From the NCBI RefSeq assembly GCF_000209165.1, contig NC_009045.1, positions 1,240,001-1,304,000 of the forward strand: DNA of 64,000 nucleotides. The letters are read 5' to 3'. The stretch is from Scheffersomyces stipitis CBS 6054 (lineage: Eukaryota > Ascomycota > Pichiomycetes > Serinales > Debaryomycetaceae). The notes under the pieces are model-generated. The model ran no database searches, was not told the origin of the DNA, and saw nothing but the letters and a program-made list of their open reading frames with translations. The stretch's first letter is position 1. Each line of letters starts with the position of its first letter. Positions 30,203-40,091 of the stretch are shown here, in pieces. The translations under genes and the position numbers were made by a program.

Positions 30203-32115
30203 GATGAAAACGAAAGAAGTGAGACCAGGCGCCTTCTTAGGGAAAGGAAATGATAAAAGATGGGTAATTAGGTGGATCTGGAGCAATTGTAGTTTTCGAG
30301 ATGAAGATAACATAGACGGTATCTCTAAATGTCGCGCGACATTCAATCTTGCAAGGAATGAGTTACTGAAATAGGCATCTTGAAGAGCGTGGAGACTATG
30401 ATGGATGGGCACTCCAGCAAGAGATCCTAATATGTGAACAAGTAATAGTCTATTTTGGTGGTTTGTAGCAAATTGGTCGAATTTTGGGATACCTAAATAT
30501 GTATCTATTGTATATACATTTGGTAATTGATAGATATACAATTGCATTGTGTATGAAAATAGAGACGCAAGAAAAGTAAATACTACTGAAAGACAATCTT
30601 CTAAAATTGCAATTACGATTCTATTTTGCTTTCGTTAGGTTCCTCTCATATAACCCTCCTTGTGAGTTCGGTCAAGTTAACTGATATGGAGTAAGCTATT
30701 GTGTGCTTGTAAAATATGCATGTCTCGGAATCTCGCTTAATTCTCCGGAGAGACATATCGAGCAGAATGGATAAAGTGCTTACAAGAGCCTGTTACGAGA
30801 CTCCATCAGGTGTTAATTGTCGTTTGGTTTTCTATAATCCAGCATAAAAATGATATAGGTTTTGGAATCTTTTCATTACACCTTTCCAAAGACACAACTA
30901 TAATACATCTTTACCAGATAATAATAATGCCACTTATAATTATGCATTTGACATGCATCAGGAATGTTTTAGAACACAGATGATTCGTAGAGTAGCTAAG
31001 AAAGATTGGTAATGATTACCGATGGAGTTATGAAGGACAAGAACTACATTTCGCAAAATATTTGCTAAACGAGGTCTTTTTCAGCTAGCAAATCAGCAAT
31101 GTGACAATCATGTTCATTCACTCAATCATTTATAATCAAGAGCTACTTTTGTTGATACAAGACGTTTGAAGCTACCACATTCTTACAAAAGCTTTCCACA
31201 TCTTCAAATCTGTACTCTGTAAGAGCTCCTATACCGGCTTACCCCAGGTCTTTGTGTGCAGAAACGGTTCCAATCAACCCACTTAGGGCCGATACCAAGG
31301 CATTTCAGGATGGTGCCGCGAGCTTAAGAGAGCTGGTAGTAGTGGCCAAGAAAGCGGAGTTCGATAGCCATCGGTACTAATTATCATCTTGCGATTTTTG
31401 CACTGGACGATCTATAGAGAACGATTGTAGCTCGCTTTTTTTCCTGCCTTTTGCCATCATACTTCTTCCGAGGCTACATTAATTAGAGTAAGTGAAGTCT
31501 CTACTTAACTAATTTATACCCTAATTTTCAGCGTCGACAATTCAGTAATCTCCAATCTTGGAAACTTCCTTGATAACAATTCAGAATATCTCTCCTATGT
31601 ATCGTGACATGTTCGAACTAGTAGTCAACTCGTAAACGAGAGCCACTGTGCTCTTCTACGATCCAACTCGTAGTAATTAAGGCTCCACGTGAAAAGCCTT
31701 CCACTGTCCGTTATTACTATGGCTGGAAACACCCGCGCCGCAGTATTCAATCCTCAGAAAAAGCGCACAGAAAACGGACGGTTGAAATGAGAAAACAAAA
31801 CTTCCAGAACTGCTCAACTTTTTTTTGCCATACTACTATTTTGTCAATTCCCATTCTACAGCCATTAGCAGGACTTTTGCGACATCGCCGACGTTTCTAT
31901 ATAGCACATATCTGTTGAGTGGTGATATATTTGATATACATCTGCTCTTTTTCAATCCGTAAAGCTCAACCTGTAGTGCAATAGATCTGCTACTAATTCG
32001 AATTCATCACCACTAATCCTTGTTCCTGAAGTTTCAACCGAGAAATACCTACAAATAATCTATATAGATACTTTCAGCTTAGGTCATCATTCAAACTTCA
32101 AACTCAAACTATACA
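30203..32115. promoter_or_regulatory. Long divergent interval amidotransferase / URE2
   Basis: 1.9 kb between divergent starts. 30203-30547 stays open in the amidotransferase frame. 31156-31380 is a GC-richer open stretch on the plus strand without an ATG (see findings). A CACGTG lies at 31686-31691. The last 300 bp before URE2 look like a pyrimidine-rich promoter/leader. Confidence 0.5.
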
Positions 32116-33051
32116 ATGTCTAATACTACACCCCCTAATCCCAATAATCCTAATAACACCCATACAATCTCCAACTTGTCTGCTGGGTTGAAGTCTGTAT
32201 CGCTCACAGACCAACAGCAAAATGAGGTGAATCTCAATCTCTTACAGCAGCAATTACACAACGAAGCAACCACGCTGCAGCAATCCAGAATCACCCACTT
32301 CTTCCAAAACCAACCCACCGAAGGCTACACATTGTTTTCACACAGATCTGCTCCTAACGGTTTCAAGGTAGCTATCATATTGTCGGAGTTGAACTTGCCG
32401 TTCAATACGATCTTTTTGGACTTCAACAACGGCGAGCAAAGAGCTCCTGAGTTTGTAACTATAAATCCTAATGCCAGAGTACCTGCTCTCATCGATCATT
32501 TCAATGAAAACACATCCATATGGGAATCCGGTGCAATAATCTTGTACTTGGTCTCAAAGTTCTTGAAAGAAAACGGAGAATGTCCCTTGTGGTCCGACAA
32601 CTTGATTGAACAGTCTCAGATCTCGTCGTGGTTATTCTTTCAGACTTCCGGACATGCTCCTATGATTGGCCAAGCTTTGCATTTCAGATACTTTCACTCG
32701 TGTCCCGTGCCTAGTGCTGTTGAAAGATACACCGACGAAGTGCGTAGAGTTTATGGGGTGATTGAGATGGCTCTTGCTGAAAGGAGAGAGGCATTGATCA
32801 TGGATTTAGACGTAGAAAACGCTGCTGCCTACAGCGCTGGTACCACACCATTATCGCAGTCAAGGTACTTTGACTATCCCGTGTGGCTTGTGGGAGACCG
32901 TGCCACTGTGGCAGACTTGTCGTTTGTGCCATGGAATAATGTGGTGGATAGAATTGGTATCAACTTGAAGGTGGAGTTCCCTGAAGTCTACAAGTGGACG
33001 AAGTACATGATGAGAAGACCAGCCGTTATCCGGGCCTTACGCGGAGACTAA
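32116..33051 (+). CDS. URE2: Nitrogen catabolite repression regulator Ure2 (311 aa)
   Basis: Glutathione-S-transferase-fold protein that holds GATA factor Gln3 in the cytoplasm when nitrogen is good. The GST-like part starts near residue 75: YTLFSHRSAPNGFKVAIILSE, then PNARVPALIDH, SIWESGAIILYLV and WLFFQTSGHAPMIGQALHF, characteristic of Ure2, with DRATVADLSFVPW near the end. The N-terminus is only ~75 residues with short Asn/Gln runs (NPNNPNN, LLQQQL), much poorer than the S. cerevisiae prion domain. The ATG is at 32116. UTP30 follows on the same strand. Confidence 0.95.
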   Translation: MSNTTPPNPNNPNNTHTISNLSAGLKSVSLTDQQQNEVNLNLLQQQLHNEATTLQQSRITHFFQNQPTEGYTLFSHRSAPNGFKVAIILSELNLPFNTIFLDFNNGEQRAPEFVTINPNARVPALIDHFNENTSIWESGAIILYLVSKFLKENGECPLWSDNLIEQSQISSWLFFQTSGHAPMIGQALHFRYFHSCPVPSAVERYTDEVRRVYGVIEMALAERREALIMDLDVENAAAYSAGTTPLSQSRYFDYPVWLVGDRATVADLSFVPWNNVVDRIGINLKVEFPEVYKWTKYMMRRPAVIRALRGD

Positions 33052-33453
33052 AGCGGTAGGCGCAGTGTAGCCAAGGCCGACATATACACTATTTATGCAT
33101 TGTAAACAGAGCTGTTGTATTCAGTTCTATGATTTCATGATTGTATAAAGAATATAATAAGTCATGAAAATGACTAAGTAATTGTAGTTTGTGACGAAAT
33201 TGCTACGCTAGTATGGTCGTGTAGATATATTACATGACTTTTATGTTAATTATGTTCTAGTTAGCATTCTGAGATATCATTTCCAATCGATCGGTGCAAT
33301 ATAATATATATAGTGTAGTACAGCATGGTAATTTTTCAGTAGTGGAATTTTTTTGGGTGCGAAGATCATCTCTAATTTTTCAAGCTACGACCATAACCAA
33401 TTTCACTATTTAATTTCTTCTCTTCAAATAACAGTCTAGCAGCCCTCAATATC
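33052..33453. other. URE2 3' end / UTP30 promoter
   Basis: 402 bp, AT-rich, with a TATATATAG-type stretch near 33303-33312. Nothing else recognised. Confidence 0.4.
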
Positions 33454-34317
33454 ATGTCTAATACTTTCTCGCTTGGACCCGATGCGTACAAGGTGGCTTT
33501 GAAGTCTCTCAAAGCTTTGAAAAGTCAGGTAAATGTCGAAAATGGTCAAGGTGACATTGGCATGCCGGTCTACTTGATCATAAATATCAAAATTCCCATT
33601 GTCAGGGCCAAGGACTACACTCCTAGAATTATACCCATAGCACACAAGTTAGATAAGTTAGAAAATAAGTCGATTTTGTTGGTCACCAAAGATCCATCCA
33701 CACCATATAGAACGGCGTTGACTGAAAAAGATTCACCTACTGAAGACGTCTTCAATCAGATATACACATTGACTAAGCTAAAATCCATAGCAAAAGACCC
33801 GAAAAAGGTATACAAACTCTTCAAAGAGTTTGATATAGTTGTAGCTGACAACAGAGTGCATAAATTTCTTCCAAATATCTTGGGGGCCCAGTTTTACCTC
33901 AAGAACAAGAAGATTCCGTACATGGTGCAGATGGCCAGACCGGACCCCAACGCCGAATTGACCCGTGCAAAGAAGTCAAACAAGCTCAAGGACGACAGAT
34001 GTGATCCTAAGTATGTTAAGAGCCAGATGAAGTCGATTGTAGGAAATACCTCCTACCTCCCCAACAGCAATGGGAACTGTTTGTCCGTGAAGGTAGGTAT
34101 GCACAACTGGGAAGTCAAGCAAATCTTGAAGAACATCGATGATGTGATTCAGTACTTGACTGAGGATAGATTCAGACCCGTGGGTGGTGTTTTGAAGAGT
34201 GTAGAGAATCTTGGAACCATACATGTAAAGACAAGTGAAAGTATAAGTTTACCGGTATTCACACCAGCTGACCCAGAGCCGGAAGACGACAATGATGATA
34301 GTGACTTTGACTTCTAG
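33454..34317 (+). CDS. UTP30: Ribosome biogenesis L1-domain protein Utp30 (287 aa)
   Basis: A ribosomal L1-like protein of the 90S/SSU processome in the nucleolus. Family motifs: PRIIPIAHKL, ILLVTKDPS, FDIVVADNRVHKFLPNILG, KKIPYMVQMA, NTSYLPNSNGNCLSVKVG and FRPVGGVLK. The length and this wording match S. cerevisiae Utp30 (274 aa) better than its paralogue Cic1 (376 aa). The C-terminus is acidic (PEPEDDNDDSDFDF). The ATG is at 33454. Confidence 0.93.
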   Translation: MSNTFSLGPDAYKVALKSLKALKSQVNVENGQGDIGMPVYLIINIKIPIVRAKDYTPRIIPIAHKLDKLENKSILLVTKDPSTPYRTALTEKDSPTEDVFNQIYTLTKLKSIAKDPKKVYKLFKEFDIVVADNRVHKFLPNILGAQFYLKNKKIPYMVQMARPDPNAELTRAKKSNKLKDDRCDPKYVKSQMKSIVGNTSYLPNSNGNCLSVKVGMHNWEVKQILKNIDDVIQYLTEDRFRPVGGVLKSVENLGTIHVKTSESISLPVFTPADPEPEDDNDDSDFDF

Positions 34318-34775
34318 AAAATCACAGACATTAGACGAATGTAATAATATATTATAACCAAAAATGAAATTCATATTTGGCACTTTTCAATGTCATCTTA
34401 TTGTAGACTAAATTGTACTTTTAATAGTAAGAAATTATTTTTATACATTGTTTGGTAGAGACCAGCAGCGGTGTCTAGCATTTTTACCGAAGAAAGACTA
34501 AGTCAGATCAAATTAACAATTCACCATCTCCATACTTGTATGAACCGTCAGCCAACTTTCATCAACTTCCAAATACTCCAAACGTGGTTGCTCTGATTAT
34601 CTCATTTCTTACATGCCGCGTCTAGCTGGCGACCAGCTGCGAAAAATCGGAAATTAACGAGGCTAATTTTGATCAGAAAAGTTTTGAGGAGCCTCCGTCA
34701 ACTGAATACTTTTTTCTCAGCACACCTTTTATTCTCCTTGTATTTATAGCAATTCCTGTAGTGGAGTCTCATAAC
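34318..34775. promoter_or_regulatory. TPO5 upstream region
   Basis: 458 bp between UTP30 and TPO5, AT-rich at its left half. No gene seen. Confidence 0.4.
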
Positions 34776-36845
34776 ATGGTCGAAACCGACCCAGATCCTG
34801 TTCTGGAAAACCATGTTGATCCAGCTACTTCCGGTCACACTCCTCCGCCCCCTTCATATTCGGCTCATTTGATCAATGACATAGGCTCCCTGGCCCCTGT
34901 TCGATTATTGAGCTCATTGCTTCACAATGACGACGACGAAGTGGAACAAGTTGAACATTTCAAGTATAAACAGGAGTTGGAGAGAAAATTAACGGTCACT
35001 TCCATTATCGGATTGGGTTTCTCACTTATGGGGGTACCTTTCGGACTTTCATCTACTCTCCACATTTCACTTACAGACGGTGGTAACGTGACTATCTTGT
35101 ATGGCTGGTTGGTTGTAGCATTCTTTTCTATCTGTGTTGTCCTTAGTTTGAGTGAAATTATTTCGAAGTACCCTACAGCTGGTGGAGTCTACCACTTCAG
35201 TGCACTTCTCAGTAACGAGAAGTATTCTTCTATCAGTTCCTGGATTACAGGCTGGTTCTTATTGATTGGAAACTGGACTTACGCGGTCAGCATCATGTTT
35301 GCGGGCTCTGAGTTCATTCTTTCTATCTTTGGCTTAAAGGACGTTTACTACAAGGAAGACAGTTTTCTTGTATTGGTCGTATACTCTATCATTTTGCTTC
35401 TCTGTGGGTTTATCAACTTCAAATTCTCCAAATACTTGGAAAAAATCAATAAGCTCTGTATTGTATGGACAATTTACACTGTGTTGGCTATTGATTTTCT
35501 TTTGATTTTCTTTGCAAAGCGGACCAACTCGATTAAGGAAATCTTAACCAACTTCGATAATACACGGTCAGGATGGCCAGACGCATTAGCCTTCATGATA
35601 GGACTCCAGAGCTCTTCGTTCACTTTGACTGGATACGGAATGTTATTCTCGATGACTGACGAAGTAAAAAATCCGGAAAGAAATATGCCTAAAGGTGCTC
35701 TCAGTGCAATTCTGATGTCTACTATTACTGGTCTTATATTCATTTTACCTATATTAACAATTTTACCAGAATTGAGCATATTATTAGATGAGACTCCAGA
35801 AATCATGCCAATTGACTTGATATTCAAGTTTTCTACGGAATCTTATATTGTTTCTTTCTTATTGGTCATACTTTTAATAGGTACGGTATTGTTCCAAGCT
35901 CTCGGTGCATTAACCACAGCATCTAGAACGACTTACGCGTTTGCCCGTGATGGCGGACTTCCTTTCAAGAACTACTGGGTAGAGGTTGATTCTGTAGAAG
36001 AATCGACAATTCCTAAGAATGCTTTGTTCTTATCCATGACTGTTTGTATTGTTCTTTCATTGTTGTCATTATTGTCAACCTCTGCATTTAACGCCTTCAT
36101 GGGAGCTTCTGTGATATCGTTAGCTTTGGCCAATGGTATACCAATTTTGTGTTTGATGCTCAACAAGAGAAGAAAGGTCAAAGGTGCAGCCTTTCGGTTG
36201 AGGAAATTTGGTTGGTTGGTCAACTTCTTGTCTGTTTTCTGGGTTGTCTTTTCGTTCATTATATTGTGTCTCCCCCCTGTAATAAAACATTTGACATGGC
36301 AATCGATGAATTACGCGTCTGTTGTCCTTGTTGGTTTTGTTTTCTTTGCATCCCTCGGCTACAAGGTATGGGGTGTAACGAGTTTCGAAGGACCCAAGAT
36401 TGATACAGAATACTTCGAGCTTCACCGTCTTGAATCTGCGGGAAGGGCAATGATGGAAAATGCCAATGCCTTTGAAATTGGTGAAGATTTGGATGACGAA
36501 GAATTCGATACCGATGCTGTACCAATTGAAGAAGTTGGAAAAAAGGACACTAAGAATGGCTACGCTCAGCTTGCTGGGGTTGGTGACGAAGATGGTGATG
36601 AAGACGATGATGGCGAATTTGAGGAAGGGCAATCAAATACAAGACAGATATCGCGAGAGATTGAACTCGAAACTGATGCAGCACAATTTGACCTTGGAAG
36701 TAGTAAAAAGAAATACGCTCTGTCCACTGACAGCAATGAGCTTTCAACTGAGAGTGAGACCGAAGTTCTTTTCGATGCTGACAACTTCAACGACAGTAAA
36801 GAGCTTCTTAACGACAATAACGACATTGGAGGTAATGCCAAATAG
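34776..36845 (+). CDS. TPO5: Tpo5-like polyamine/amino-acid permease (689 aa)
   Basis: Amino acid/choline transporter (ACT) family, multi-spanning. The segment HFKYKQELERKL followed by SIIGLGFSLMGVPFGLSS aligns with S. cerevisiae Tpo5, as do SWITGWFLLIGNWTYAVS, FDNTRSGWPDALAFMIGLQ, the substrate loop DEVKNPERNMPKG, and FGWLVNFLSVFWVV. About 12 membrane segments lie between residues ~75 and 530, followed by a ~150-residue acidic cytosolic tail with an Asp/Glu-rich run. Tpo5 exports putrescine and spermidine from Golgi or post-Golgi vesicles. The start is the ATG at 34776; the frame extends upstream only without ATG. It is convergent with KRE9, with only 62 bp between stops. Confidence 0.85.
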   Translation: MVETDPDPVLENHVDPATSGHTPPPPSYSAHLINDIGSLAPVRLLSSLLHNDDDEVEQVEHFKYKQELERKLTVTSIIGLGFSLMGVPFGLSSTLHISLTDGGNVTILYGWLVVAFFSICVVLSLSEIISKYPTAGGVYHFSALLSNEKYSSISSWITGWFLLIGNWTYAVSIMFAGSEFILSIFGLKDVYYKEDSFLVLVVYSIILLLCGFINFKFSKYLEKINKLCIVWTIYTVLAIDFLLIFFAKRTNSIKEILTNFDNTRSGWPDALAFMIGLQSSSFTLTGYGMLFSMTDEVKNPERNMPKGALSAILMSTITGLIFILPILTILPELSILLDETPEIMPIDLIFKFSTESYIVSFLLVILLIGTVLFQALGALTTASRTTYAFARDGGLPFKNYWVEVDSVEESTIPKNALFLSMTVCIVLSLLSLLSTSAFNAFMGASVISLALANGIPILCLMLNKRRKVKGAAFRLRKFGWLVNFLSVFWVVFSFIILCLPPVIKHLTWQSMNYASVVLVGFVFFASLGYKVWGVTSFEGPKIDTEYFELHRLESAGRAMMENANAFEIGEDLDDEEFDTDAVPIEEVGKKDTKNGYAQLAGVGDEDGDEDDDGEFEEGQSNTRQISREIELETDAAQFDLGSSKKKYALSTDSNELSTESETEVLFDADNFNDSKELLNDNNDIGGNAK

Positions 36846-36907
36846 CTTCTTGTGGTAATTGATAGATATTTGGAGATAATGTACATATAATTTATATATT
36901 CATATAT

Positions 36908-37750
36908 TTATGACGGTTTAGCATGAGTATGAGATTCCTTCAAGACAGGTGAACTGATTCGTTCACTTGCATCATATGCTGTAGTTGGATCCAGCGCATA
37001 GGGTGCTGTATTTGGGAGCGTTTGCAAAGTGTATGTAGCCGGTTGTGTTATGGTATACTCGACGAATGGCTTCTGTTGCTCCCCTTTGAAATAACCACCT
37101 ATCTTGGTGTATATTGGCATTTTCGTCTGTGTTGTAAGAGGTGTAGCATTCCATCTATTTTTGACAGATTTAGAAGGTAACGGCTGCATTGGCGCATACT
37201 TGACTGAACCAGTTTGTTCCAGATAGGGTACAAAATATGATTTGGTATCAATTGTAGATGTTTCTTTCAGTTGGCTATAGAAATTGGTTACGGGGGGTGG
37301 CGGACGGGCATAGAGGAGGTCTTGGTCTGGGTATACTTCTTCGCTCAGAAGATAGAAGATATTGGTGTAGTGAATTGTGTTGAACTCTTTGCCTGAAGCA
37401 ACAATCTGAATGTAGTAGTAGTCATCTTCTAATGCTTTTGTATTGGATAACTTAGCTTCAAAGGAATTGTGAGTAGTATTGGATAGTTTACTTGCTCTTA
37501 TGTTTGTTCCTAGCTTCACTACTGACTCGATATCGTCTCTAGGTCCTCTACAAAGTGCAAACGTATAGTTGACGATTTGCGGAAGCAAAGGTTGTAATCC
37601 CGACTCGAGCCAGACGACTGGTATTTCAAGGGTTTTGTTGTTGGTGACAAAAGTTGATCCTCTTTCTGGAAGATTGGGGGCCACATCTGCACGAGCGAGC
37701 TGCAAAAAGAGTGCGGTTGCAACCAATCCGCTCAAAATGGAAACGTACAT
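36908..37750 (-). CDS. KRE9: Kre9/Knh1-family beta-1,6-glucan assembly protein (280 aa)
   Basis: Secreted O-glycoprotein needed for cell-wall beta-1,6-glucan. An N-terminal signal peptide (VATALFLQLARA, cleaved before DVAPNLP) is followed by the Kre9/Knh1 repeat region (PVVWLESG, NYTFALCRGP, DDYYYIQIVASG) and the conserved C-terminal block IDTKSYFVPYLEQTGSVKYA plus PMQP. It could be the Knh1 paralogue instead. The end lacks the very basic tail of S. cerevisiae Kre9. The ATG is at 37748-37750. It is divergent from TIM17. Confidence 0.85.
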   Translation of the reverse strand: MYVSILSGLVATALFLQLARADVAPNLPERGSTFVTNNKTLEIPVVWLESGLQPLLPQIVNYTFALCRGPRDDIESVVKLGTNIRASKLSNTTHNSFEAKLSNTKALEDDYYYIQIVASGKEFNTIHYTNIFYLLSEEVYPDQDLLYARPPPPVTNFYSQLKETSTIDTKSYFVPYLEQTGSVKYAPMQPLPSKSVKNRWNATPLTTQTKMPIYTKIGGYFKGEQQKPFVEYTITQPATYTLQTLPNTAPYALDPTTAYDASERISSPVLKESHTHAKPS

Positions 37751-38293
37751 ACTACTGAAAAATTGACAGAATTATTGGCAGATGACGACACCGCTGAGTT
37801 TTCAAAACAGACCGATAGATACAGAGGTATATATATATGTGTGTGTAATGAGTTTGCTTTCCCAGGTATTAGGTAATTCCAGCTAGCCTGCTTGCTTCAG
37901 CTATAGCAAGTATTCTTCTGCAATTGAATGCTCGAATAAAGTACTGCGAAAAGAAAAGTGCTGATGCAACAAAATAATGATCGAAGATTTTCCATTGAGT
38001 CTTGACACTCTCAGAGCTACAACAGAGTTCAGAAGCTACATAATGTTTGCATGTGTGTCTATAAATGTGTATACTACAATATTTATTTATTCAGATATAT
38101 CAAAATGCTATAATAGGCACTTGAAGAACCTCATTCTCATATTCTCTTGCAGCTGAACAGACCGAACTCGGTGTGCTCACGTGTACTCGTGTGCGTACAT
38201 TTGTGTCTGAAAAATTTGATTTTGTTAAAAAAGTTTTGGCATATACTTCATTTGCCTTTAAGACTCCTTTCAACATTCAGAAATTACACCAAA
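37751..38293. promoter_or_regulatory. Divergent promoter region KRE9 / TIM17
   Basis: 543 bp. A (TA)n/(TG)n stretch lies at about 37826-37846 near KRE9, and GCTCACGTGTA (core 38178-38183) lies 110 bp before TIM17, a plausible Cbf1-type site. Confidence 0.5.
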
Positions 38294-38758
38294 ATGTCCG
38301 CCGACCATACCAGAGATCCCTGCCCCATTGTGATATTGAATGACTTTGGTGGTGCCTTCGCCATGGGTGTTATTGGTGGCTGTGTGTGGCACGGTATCAA
38401 AGGGTTCAGAAACTCTCCCTATGGTGAAAGAGGTTACGGAGCCATCTCGGCCATCAAGGCCAGAGCTCCGGTTGTCGGAGGTAATTTCGGTGTGTGGGGT
38501 GGTTTGTTCTCTACTTTTGACTGTAGTGTCAAGGCTGTTAGAAAGAGAGAAGACGCCTGGAATGCCGTCATTGCTGGTTTCTTCACTGGTGGTGCTTTGG
38601 CCATCAGAGGTGGCTGGAGGCACACCAGAAACTCGGCCATCACTTGTGCCTGTTTGTTAGGTGTGTTTGAAGGGGTTGGTATGATGATGTCGAGAGTGAT
38701 GGCCCAGCCGCAGATCGCTCCTATGTATCCTGAGGAATCCCCAAAGATGGCAGCTTAA
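38294..38758 (+). CDS. TIM17: Mitochondrial import translocase subunit Tim17 (154 aa)
   Basis: Core of the TIM23 presequence translocase in the inner membrane. It begins [20 protein letters not shown], with four short membrane segments and the Tim17 motifs [15 protein letters not shown] and [19 protein letters not shown]. Cys10 and Cys77, which form the conserved disulfide in Tim17, are both present. The length matches S. cerevisiae (158 aa). The ATG at 38294 sits in an AAAATG context. The frame is open further upstream to 38147 but that segment does not resemble Tim17. Confidence 0.96.
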   Translation: MSADHTRDPCPIVILNDFGGAFAMGVIGGCVWHGIKGFRNSPYGERGYGAISAIKARAPVVGGNFGVWGGLFSTFDCSVKAVRKREDAWNAVIAGFFTGGALAIRGGWRHTRNSAITCACLLGVFEGVGMMMSRVMAQPQIAPMYPEESPKMAA

Positions 38759-40091
38759 AGAATGAAGACGTACAATGAAAAGAAAGAATTTGATAATGAA
38801 GGATTTTAAGACGAAGAAATTTCAATGATGAAGAAGAATTTCATGATGATGAAGAGTTTGAAGAAGAGTTAAATATGAAGAAACGAGATCAGTAGATATC
38901 ATAGAGGTCTCAGGATTTCGACAGATGCCACCATGGGACATCATGATCGACATGCAGATAGTAAGGCTATCCTCTTGTATATAGAGTTATGTTATTGCCA
39001 GAAGGCACTTCAGCAATGTATATTAATAAGGAAATATTGTAGTTATCGCACAGAAGAGAGTTGATACGGCAAAAAGCAAAGAATAGTTGTCGGTTTTCCT
39101 CAGTTGAACTCCATACAGAGTGCTGTGGTTCCAGAACTGAGTAGTAGGCTGTACTATGTGTATGACGCTCTATTCTTCCTCTATATATCTAATTGCATGG
39201 CTGTAGAAATCTAGTCTAGACAACTTTCGATGCCAGCAATATTGTGGTTTCTTCCATGTGTCGCAGCCATAACATCCACTTGTAATGTGGAGCTTATCTG
39301 TATGTACCGGTTTATTAGTCACATCCAAAAGTGAGTGCGAAGAGCCTGGAGAGAATGTAGAGCAAATGTTCCTACATTCGTTAAGAAACACAAAAAGTGA
39401 CTTCGAGAGGTCAATATCAGTAGGATGGAATTGTTATCTGATGGACCTGAAGGTGTCTTTTTTTGCTAACTTGTTTGTGGTTAATTGCCAGGTCAACGGA
39501 CTCTTATCCAGACCGGGGTTAGGTGCGGTCGGAACTTGGTTGCATTAGATTCAGGAGATCGGACGATAATAGTAGGGCTCAGGTAACAAAGGCACAGTCA
39601 AGTGACGACTTTGAGCACACTTTAACTCTGGTAAAAGAGTCAAAAGTGGAAAAAATGATGACATAATCCCTATAATAGCAATTCTGTAGACAGTTTTCCT
39701 GATGACTTTATAACAATCTCCAAGTTCATTGCCAAAGAGTCCATAATCAGAATATATCAATCCCAGACGCCCCGACGACTTCCGCCGTGTGCACGTGACA
39801 CATTGCTCCTCCGGGCCAGACTGTTCCCCCCGGATGTCGCACTGAGGAGAAACCCATTCAACACTCATTTGGATTATTCATTTTCAACACCTACATACTC
39901 TGAGATTTGCGTCCTACTGTCTCTTTCTTCTAGGACAATTCTGGACAGAATCTGCGTGTCCACGTCCTTATATAAACCTCAATTTCCAACTCCGTAGTGC
40001 TGGGTCCGGCACATGCGAGCCACATCAACATCTCTCACTATCGCAGTCTTTTCAGACTCCCCAATTCCATCCCCAACTTTCCACACCCAGA
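38759..40091. promoter_or_regulatory. TIM17 3' end and YAK1 upstream region
   Basis: 1.33 kb. A purine-rich run of GAAGAA/GATGAT repeats (about 38806-38890) follows TIM17. A GTGCACGTGACA element (core 39792-39797) lies 295 bp before YAK1. No gene is supported. Confidence 0.5.

Noticed and set aside
31605..31620. GTTCGAACT resembling a tRNA B box
   Set aside because: No acceptor, D or anticodon arms fit around it.
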